Assembly: GCF_000328665.1 (NCBI RefSeq)
Contig: NC_019977.1
Span: 1,178,001-1,242,000 of the forward strand
Length of the DNA stretch: 64,000 nucleotides
Direction: 5' to 3'
DNA from: Methanomethylovorans hollandica DSM 15978
GTDB lineage: Archaea > Halobacteriota > Methanosarcinia > Methanosarcinales > Methanosarcinaceae
This document shows, piece by piece, positions 58,259 through 64,000 of this stretch. The notes under the pieces were generated by a model that was given only the letters and a program-made list of their open reading frames with translations, made no database searches and was not told the origin of the DNA. The stretch's first letter is position 1. Each line of letters begins with the position of its first letter. Position numbers and translations under genes: made by a program.

Positions 58259-60397
58259 TTAAGGGTGTAAATCAAGTTCAGGATTTTGTAATCCTGTCAT
58301 TGACAAAAACCTGGCATTTATAGCTACAATTATAGTGCTAAGGGACATAAGGACAGCTCCAACCGCAGGAGATAGTAATATCCCTTGATTGTACAGTACA
58401 CCGGCAGCTAGTGGTATTGCCACCACGTTATATCCCGTGGCCCAGAAGAGGTTCTGAAGCATCTTTCTGTAGGTAGCTCGGGAGAGAACGACTATAGAAA
58501 CAACATCTTTGGGATTGCTTTTGACCAGTATTATATCTGCTGTTTCCACAGCTACGTCGGTCCCTGCTCCTATGGCGATCCCTATGTCCGCTTGGGCAAG
58601 AGCAGGAGCATCGTTCACTCCATCTCCGGTCATAGCAACCACAAGACCTCTTGACTGTACCTCTTTCACTTTGGCAGCCTTTTCCTGTGGCAGCACCTCG
58701 GCAAAATACTCGTCCAGTCCTATCTCTTCTGCAACCCATCTTGCAACTTGTTCATTATCACCGGTAAGCATCATGCATTTGATTCCAATTTCTTTTAGTG
58801 TGGAAATTGCCAGTTTAGATTCTGGTCTGATGATATCAGCCAAGGCAATGGCACCCTTCACTATTCCATCCATCATGACGTAAACAACTGTTTTGCCTTG
58901 GGATCTGAGTTTGTCCACAACTTCATTTTCAACGTTAATGCCCTGTTCTCTCAGATATCCAGGGCTAACTACCTTTACTTCCTTTCCTTCTACCATTCCC
59001 TGGGCTCCTTTCCCAGGAATGGATAGGAAATCCTCTACATTATACATATCCTCCATTGATGCCGCTATTCCCCTGGCAATGTGATGTTCTGAATTAGCTT
59101 CCACAGAAGTGGCATACTTGAGCAGTTCTTTTTCATCCATTGTGGCATCGAAAATAACAGTTTCAGTTATTCCGAACTTGCCCTGTGTCAGCGTACCGGT
59201 CTTGTCGAATATAATGGCATTCAGGTTGCGAGCGTTCTCAAAGGCTACTCTGTTCCTGATAAGTAGGCCATTGCGTGCTGCCAGCGCAGAGGATATGGCA
59301 ACTACCAGAGGAATTGCAAGACCCAGAGCATGAGGACAAGTTATTACCATTACTGTAACAGCTCTTTCCAGGGAAAATGCAAAATTGGCCTGGATAAGCA
59401 GAGTCCACACCAACAATGTGAGAGTACCTACACTGAGGGAAATTATAGTAAGCCACTTGGCAGCCCTGTCAGCAAGATCCTGGGTATGAGATTTGCTTTC
59501 CTGGGCTTCCCTGACAAGTGCTACTACCTGGGAAAGGAAAGATCCGGCTCCTGTTTTCTTCACTTTGATCTTTATAGCTCCCTCGCCATTGATGGAACCT
59601 CCGATGACCTCCTTATCTTTAATTTTGGTAACGGGTTTCGATTCACCTGTAAGCATAGCTTCATTGACAGAGGTATTTCCTTCAACGACCACACCATCCG
59701 CCGGGATCTTCTCACCTGGCTTTACAAGCAGCAGGTCACCGGCAATGATCTCTTCCAAAGGAACATCATTAACATTTCCATTTGTATCGACCCGGTGGGC
59801 ATCAGAAGGTAGCAGCCTTGCCAGTTCTTCAAGTGCCTTTGATGTTCCCATTATAGAGCGCATCTCCAGCCAGTGTCCCAGAAGCATGATATCTATAAGC
59901 GTTGCCAGTTCCCAAAAGAAGATCATTCCCATTAGGCCAAACACGACCAGACTGCTGTAGACATATGCAACTGTGATAGCTATAGCTATCAGGGTCATCA
60001 TACCAGGAGCATGTGAAGTCAGTTCATCCCTGATTCCCTTAAGGAAGGGCCAGCCTCCGTAGAAAAATAGGACCGTAGACAACAAGAATAGTACATAAAT
60101 GTCTCCGGAGAAACCGGGAACTGTTATCCCTAATGTAAAAAGGAACTCACGGATGATGGGAGACAGTAAAAGCACAGGGATAGTGATGATAATAGAGACA
60201 AAAAAGCGTTTCTTGAAATCTTCCACCATCATTGCGTGATGGTTAGTATGTTCGGCGTGTTTAGCCAGTGGACTATGTTCACCACGCTTCATGTCCCCTT
60301 GTTCCACATGAGATGGGTGGTGTTCCATTGTCTGCTGCCCCATATCATGCTGCATGTGCTCATGGATTGACATCTCATCATTCCCCATGTGTTCCAC
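58259..60397 (-). CDS. copB: CopB-type copper-translocating P-type ATPase
   Basis: The 712-residue P1B ATPase has a His/Met-rich N-terminus (MEHMGNDEMSIHEHMQHDMG) of about 65 residues, eight membrane helices, the CPH metal motif (TCPHALGLAIPL), phosphorylation site DKTGTLTQG, ATP-binding part with TGDN, and the hinge GDGVNDAPALA. CPH is typical of CopB, which exports Cu ions. Leftward, it is followed by the repeat and preceded by the c-type cytochrome gene at 60483, with which it may be co-transcribed. Confidence 0.93.
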   Translation of the reverse strand: MEHMGNDEMSIHEHMQHDMGQQTMEHHPSHVEQGDMKRGEHSPLAKHAEHTNHHAMMVEDFKKRFFVSIIITIPVLLLSPIIREFLFTLGITVPGFSGDIYVLFLLSTVLFFYGGWPFLKGIRDELTSHAPGMMTLIAIAITVAYVYSSLVVFGLMGMIFFWELATLIDIMLLGHWLEMRSIMGTSKALEELARLLPSDAHRVDTNGNVNDVPLEEIIAGDLLLVKPGEKIPADGVVVEGNTSVNEAMLTGESKPVTKIKDKEVIGGSINGEGAIKIKVKKTGAGSFLSQVVALVREAQESKSHTQDLADRAAKWLTIISLSVGTLTLLVWTLLIQANFAFSLERAVTVMVITCPHALGLAIPLVVAISSALAARNGLLIRNRVAFENARNLNAIIFDKTGTLTQGKFGITETVIFDATMDEKELLKYATSVEANSEHHIARGIAASMEDMYNVEDFLSIPGKGAQGMVEGKEVKVVSPGYLREQGINVENEVVDKLRSQGKTVVYVMMDGIVKGAIALADIIRPESKLAISTLKEIGIKCMMLTGDNEQVARWVAEEIGLDEYFAEVLPQEKAAKVKEVQSRGLVVAMTGDGVNDAPALAQADIGIAIGAGTDVAVETADIILVKSNPKDVVSIVVLSRATYRKMLQNLFWATGYNVVAIPLAAGVLYNQGILLSPAVGAVLMSLSTIIVAINARFLSMTGLQNPELDLHP

Positions 60398-60482
60398 CCC
60401 GGTTGTCCAGATTTGTTCCCGAAAGTTCTGTCATGACTTCTACCGTTTCTTTGTGATAGGAGTTATAGCTAGAACATTTACT

Positions 60483-61100
60483 TTATAGAGTCTTAATGTA
60501 TTCCAAGGTATCATTTAGATCTTTATCAGACATTTGCCATCTTGGCATTGTTGGCGACAGCGACTCTCCGGAAGGTTCCAGGCCGTTTCTGATAGCTGCC
60601 CTGATCGCTTCATCGGTAAATGGTGGATTTTCCTCAGTTGTCAATGAAGCGTATGTGATATCAGCAGGTACTGTATATCCCATCATCACAGGTACTCCTC
60701 CTTGCCCATCCACACCGTGGCAATTGACACAGCCGCCTCCATGCATGTAGATCCATTGGGGCCCGTAGGATGTAGGTATTCTCTTGCCTGTTTCATTGAA
60801 TCCGGTATAATAGATGGTCTCGCCGTTTGATTTGAACTCGGTCTTGATCCCTTCTACATTGTATGGATAAATATATCCCGAGCCCATCATGCCTCCTTGC
60901 TGGCCATAACCTGCTCCCATCATACCACCTTGTTGGTTATAGCCGGTTCCCATCATACCTCCGTAACCGGATCCCATCATGCTGCCATAACCAGTATTGT
61001 ATCCAGATGTCTGTAGGCTCATCATATAAACAATCATAATTAGAATTGCAATAATTACAACCCCAATAAGACCTAAGAAGTAAGTTTCCATCTTATTCAT
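60483..61100 (-). CDS. Membrane-anchored c-type cytochrome with Met/Gly-rich repeats
   Basis: The 205-residue protein has an N-terminal membrane anchor (about 8-30), repeats of GGMMGTGYNQQ and GGMMGAGYGQQ (about 38-76), a heme-binding CVNCH motif (near 125) and a C-terminal cytochrome c helix with the Met ligand in MPRWQMSDKDL. It should be held outside on the membrane and carry one heme. The Met-rich repeats may bind copper. It lies directly upstream (in leftward order) of copB with 85 bases between, suggesting a shared copper or redox stress role. Confidence 0.85.
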   Translation of the reverse strand: MNKMETYFLGLIGVVIIAILIMIVYMMSLQTSGYNTGYGSMMGSGYGGMMGTGYNQQGGMMGAGYGQQGGMMGSGYIYPYNVEGIKTEFKSNGETIYYTGFNETGKRIPTSYGPQWIYMHGGGCVNCHGVDGQGGVPVMMGYTVPADITYASLTTEENPPFTDEAIRAAIRNGLEPSGESLSPTMPRWQMSDKDLNDTLEYIKTL

Positions 61101-61149
61101 AATAACCTCCCACTATTTTCAGATAATAATATGCTCAGTTTCAAATATA

Positions 61150-61455
61150 AGTGTATGTTCAAAGGCACATTTCCAGCAGTCTGAAAGAAGGTTTAACAAG
61201 GCTATTGAAACATTAGAACGATTCCATTTCGATACTCGTAACTACCAGTCATTCCCAAAAGAGCATTGGAGAAAGATAAGAACTACGAACATCTTGGAAA
61301 GGATAAATAAGGAACTCAAAAGAAGGAGCAAAATCATTGGTGCATTTCCAAATGAAGCATCTCTATTGAGAATTTCAGTCTCAATATTGATCGATATCAA
61401 TGAAGAGTGGATTACTGCAGATATTTATCTATGGAAGATTAAGTACATACCATAG
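61150..61455 (+). pseudogene. C-terminal fragment of an IS256-family transposase
   Basis: In one frame the DNA encodes ERRFNKAIETLERFHFDTRN, FPKEHWRKIRTTNILERINK, ELKRRSKIIGAFPNEASLL and IDINEEWITADIYLWKIK, the C-terminal end of IS256/mutator transposases (the HWRKIRTTN block is characteristic). No start or N-terminal catalytic part is present. It marks a decayed insertion element next to a provirus remnant. Confidence 0.85.
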
Positions 61456-61799
61456 GTACAGGGGAATATACAGCAAAATGGGAGCGCTACCTCGATTTCC
61501 TGAAATTACAGGCAAAAAAATATATTTACGCCAACTTTGATGCTGTAAATACACGGATTTTAAGCCAAAATAGGATGATATCGTAGAATTTTACATGAAA
61601 TTATGAAAACTGTCAAATAGGTTTTCCTGACAAAAAAATGAAAATTTTGATCTAATGAGAACACTATTTTTTAAAAAAAGAGTGAAAACTGTCAAACTGT
61701 TGTGAAGAGGGCATTTCCCGGTGTCAAAAAGCCCCAGAAAACATATTATTTGTCTGCTAATCTGGTCAACAGATTGACATGTGCTAATTTTGAGTTTCT

Positions 61800-62150
61800 T
61801 GGACTTGGCGTAGACACTCCACTTATACGGCCATACCCCGTCTCTGAGTTTCCGGGTTGCAATGGAATCAGTGATATCTATCGTGGTACGTACAAGGCCG
61901 TTGTCATTCCAGGCAGTCAGTACCCTGCCTATCTCGGCTTTTGGATCTTCGGAAAGGTCACAACCATGTGGAGAATCACGTGAACATACCCGGATCACAG
62001 CATTTCGGAGAGAAGAAATAACATTGTCCGCGTCGCTTGATGGGATACCCCATCCGTTCTTGTTCAAAACATCCAATGGAAAGGCAATGACCTCTAAAAT
62101 TACCATCAGAAAATCTGGGATGTGTGGGCGGACTATATATAGTTTTGTGT
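61800..62150 (-). pseudogene. Remnant of a second, related provirus (protease gene start and promoter)
   Basis: Leftward from ATG 62106 the frame reads MVILEVIAFPLDVLNKNGWG and so on for about 100 residues that match the start of the intact maturation protease (31611) at most positions. Similarity stops near 61800 and the frame continues to 61591 as unrelated sequence. Upstream, ACACAAAACTATATATAGT (62132-62150, leftward) matches 17 of 19 bases of the intact promoter, with the same 25-base distance to the ATG. Confidence 0.85.
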
Positions 62151-62443
62151 CCGGTCTTGAAAAAAGAAGATATGTGTGTTCATTATTATACTATGAAAAA
62201 AAATAACTATTGCCTTTTTTCAAACAGAATTCAATCCTTGTTTTAGTGGACCATGCCCTGAAAGTTTTCTTCGAAGATTTCTCTCTATAGCTTTTTGAAA
62301 TCCTTTTCCGGGATGTGCACGATCATTCCCGGCTTATATTCCTCTACAATCCTTGACATTATGGATCAGACACTTTGATTAGGATACCTTTTGATATATC
62401 AGTAGACACCACATATAAATAATTCTAAGTTATAGTCTACATC
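62151..62443. other. Region without a supported gene
   Basis: About 290 bases between the provirus remnant and the next small frame show no gene. A TATA-like ACATATAAATAA at about 62411 precedes the small frame at 62444. Confidence 0.45.
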
Positions 62444-62572
62444 ATGGACAAAAAACAAACAACCCGCCAGAATAATAAGGAAGTACCTGTTCTGGAAATA
62501 AAGATTGGAAAGCATCTAAAGAACAGTATGCATGATAATGATGCACTGTTAAAAGAACTTGCAGAGTTATAG
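62444..62572 (+). CDS. 42-residue hypothetical protein
   Basis: The frame MDKKQTTRQNNKEVPVLEIK ends LLKELAEL and is charged. A TATA-like element lies about 30 bases upstream, giving a near-leaderless transcript. It converges with and overlaps the Doc-like frame by six bases. It may be a decayed gene; no family recognised. Confidence 0.35.
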   Translation: MDKKQTTRQNNKEVPVLEIKIGKHLKNSMHDNDALLKELAEL

Positions 62573-62854
62573 CTCTGCTGTATTCCTTCTTATCCACTCG
62601 TCTATTTCTTCCACTGACATTTTATACTCAGCCACTGTGATTAGCATTTTCTTAGTGGTATTTTTATCCGCGACAATTTTATATCCTCCATTTCTGAGGA
62701 TAACATCGGCTAATGCAAATGCAGTTCTTTTGTTGCCATCAAAAAATGCGTGAGCCGTTGTGATGGTATGCAATGCTATGGTTGCATTTGCGAAAACAGT
62801 TTTTAAGGGGCTTAATTTATACTGAATAAGGTGATCAATAGTGGCTTCAATCAT
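62567..62854 (-). pseudogene. Doc/Fic-type toxin lacking its N-terminus
   Basis: The frame has the Fic/Doc core motif HAFFDGNKRTAFALAD and flanking helices, but only 95 residues from ATG 62854. Upstream sequence still encodes DIITLHDTLIEKYGGTRGT in frame, typical of Doc, then hits a stop with no start codon. Doc proteins phosphorylate EF-Tu-like factors and need a partner antitoxin, and none is seen. The gene is probably inactive. Confidence 0.6.
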
Positions 62855-63001
62855 TGTACCACGTGTGCCGCCATATTTCTCAATGAGAGTATCATGGAGC
62901 GTAATGATATCTTTAGTCTATACTTATTTGTGCTTTGTAGAAATCCTCACTTTGGCAACAAGTGTGAACTTCATATACCTGCCAAGGTTACACAAAAGCC
63001 A

Positions 63002-63316
63002 TCAAATAAAATCAATACTTATGCTCCCTGCTTCTTTAGTAAGGGAATTCGACATGAAACCCGCTTCAATACAACAAACGTGCATAACTGCACAAGGCAC
63101 AAGGCATGTAGAAGTGCATCTCGCTTCCCTGGCTTTTCCCATAACAATGTTCTCTTTTATATCAAATAGATCCATCATTGGAACCTCCAGATGAGATATC
63201 TTTTTAATCTTCTCACAAGGTGTATCGATATCTACAATCACATTCTGCCCATCCATTCTTCCCTTAATGATGTGGGTGAACCCGCATATCCTGGAATTGA
63301 CTTTTGCTTCTGTCAT
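63002..63316 (-). CDS. DUF6951-like archaeal protein
   Basis: From MTEAKVNSRICGFTHIIKGR (ATG 63316) the protein of about 104 residues includes VDIDTPCEKIKKISHLEV and CTSTCLVPCAVMHVCCIEAG, a Cys-rich pattern I recall from a methanogen-associated family (DUF6951). It could bind a metal or cofactor. It lies before (leftward of) the ferredoxin-domain gene, suggesting a two-gene unit. Confidence 0.55.
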   Translation of the reverse strand: MTEAKVNSRICGFTHIIKGRMDGQNVIVDIDTPCEKIKKISHLEVPMMDLFDIKENIVMGKAREARCTSTCLVPCAVMHVCCIEAGFMSNSLTKEAGSISIDFI

Positions 63317-63361
63317 TGGACTACTCCTGTTGTTTATATATAAGTACCACAAATTAATAAT

Positions 63362-64000
63362 TTAAGTTGTAACCATTATTTCCTTGTAGGTAATAGCATG
63401 CACCGGACATACGCTTATACATCTCTTGCATGCTGTCCCTAGGCATTTTTGGGTACTGTACTTTGCAATGAAATCAGTACCCTTTTCTATATCTATGGCT
63501 TTCTCAGGACATTCTCTTTCACACATATGGCACATTATGCATCCCACTGCAACCTCTTCAAGAGTTGTTCCTATGTCCGTAACCACTTCTATCTGATTCC
63601 TACTGTTTTCATTTATGTCCAGTCTTACCCTTTTCTCAATAATTGGATTATTCAAGGATATCGGCAGTGGGGGCAGTTTATATGCCTTCAGAAACTTGTG
63701 GTACATGTCCATACTCATTCCTTCTGTCCAATATCCGAGCTCGCATGTATAGAACTTCTTAAAAGTATCACTTGTTGCCATCATAAGGTGATCAGCTTTT
63801 ATATGGCTTGCCAGTTCAATAACCGCATCAAGCTTTGCTTCATCAAGAAGTATGTCCCTTGCAAGAGCTAGTGACGTGTTTCCAAATTGCACCGTGCGTT
63901 TTGAGAAGTCAGGACACGACCCAATATTTCTTGCTTTTTTGGCGTCCACATAGGTACCTGAAGCACCGCTCATGTACACATTCTCAAGCTCTTCATATCC
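63362..64000 (-). CDS. Ferredoxin-domain protein, possibly methanogenesis-marker 16-like (5' end outside window)
   Basis: The frame stays open through the right window edge (GYEELENVYMSG precedes the GTG at 63979), so the gene starts beyond the window. The C-terminal part has two four-Cys clusters: CIMCHMCERECP and CLGTACKRCISVCP, giving two [4Fe-4S] sites. The upstream part resembles DUF39-type proteins with a ferredoxin end, found in homocysteine synthesis and as methanogenesis marker 16. I am confident only of the ferredoxin domain. Confidence 0.65.
   Translation of the reverse strand, partial: GYEELENVYMSGASGTYVDAKKARNIGSCPDFSKRTVQFGNTSLALARDILLDEAKLDAVIELASHIKADHLMMATSDTFKKFYTCELGYWTEGMSMDMYHKFLKAYKLPPLPISLNNPIIEKRVRLDINENSRNQIEVVTDIGTTLEEVAVGCIMCHMCERECPEKAIDIEKGTDFIAKYSTQKCLGTACKRCISVCPVHAITYKEIMVTT

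Noticed and set aside
59493-59960. Plus-strand frame of 155 residues within copB
   Set aside because: It is Ser/Thr-rich antisense to a well-conserved ATPase and has no start signal.

Overview
The window looks like the chromosome of a cytochrome-containing methanogenic archaeon, most likely Methanosarcinaceae (for example Methanolobus or a relative; inferred, not proven). The reasons are AT-rich archaeal promoters with TATA boxes, Shine-Dalgarno sites of the GGTGA type, archaeal-type small proteins (TRAM domain, S16 Lon-like protease, LarB/LarC, PGF-CTERM-like secreted protein), c-type cytochrome motifs, and a ferredoxin-domain protein resembling a methanogenesis-marker metalloprotein.

Layout. 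1-8.4 kb: an MFS transporter cut by the window edge, a secreted alkaline-phosphatase-fold protein, then a six-gene sulfur/Fe-S operon (TusA, DsrE, an IscS-like protein lacking its PLP lysine, an IscU-DUF59 fusion, a DUF2284 metal-binding protein, a TPR protein), then a TRAM protein and a DEAD-box helicase. 8.5-14.9 kb: a small membrane protein, two tRNA genes, an AmmeMemoRadiSam-type radical SAM protein, a Dabb protein, a polysaccharide flippase, a VOC protein and a secreted Lon-like protease. 14.9-50.5 kb: a seemingly complete head-tail provirus of about 35 kb inserted between the divergent host genes for the Lon-like protease and LarB. 50.7-64 kb: LarB/LarC, a DUF475/TerC membrane protein, Kup potassium transporter, CDF exporter, two CxxCH proteins around a CopB-type copper ATPase, a graveyard with an IS256-type transposase fragment and a remnant of a second related provirus, a decayed Doc protein, and a ferredoxin-domain protein cut by the window edge.

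The provirus is organised like a siphovirus. A divergent control region (two ribbon-helix-helix genes around an inverted-repeat operator) precedes an early rightward operon of tightly overlapping small genes, many of them Cys-rich mini-proteins, with RecT and YopX. A cluster of four GTAGTACTAC palindromes sits before a second regulatory gene, followed by terminase small and large subunits, portal, a receptor-binding-like protein, MuF, protease/scaffold, decoration protein, major capsid protein, connectors, tail tube, tail chaperones, tape measure, tail hub and a beta-helix tailspike. A leftward cluster of six unknown genes and the tyrosine integrase close the element. It carries no recognisable polymerase, primase or replicative helicase.

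Most striking: (1) the terminase large subunit holds an intein whose HNH homing endonuclease is encoded in a different, overlapping reading frame, both frames staying open for about 1 kb; (2) a canonical A AAA AAC slippery heptamer with a potential stem-loop links the two tail-chaperone frames; (3) two structural gene blocks are preceded by identical 29-bp promoter modules, and the remnant second provirus at 62.1 kb keeps a 17/19 match at exactly the same distance from its start codon, which suggests a coordinated late promoter class with nearly leaderless mRNA.
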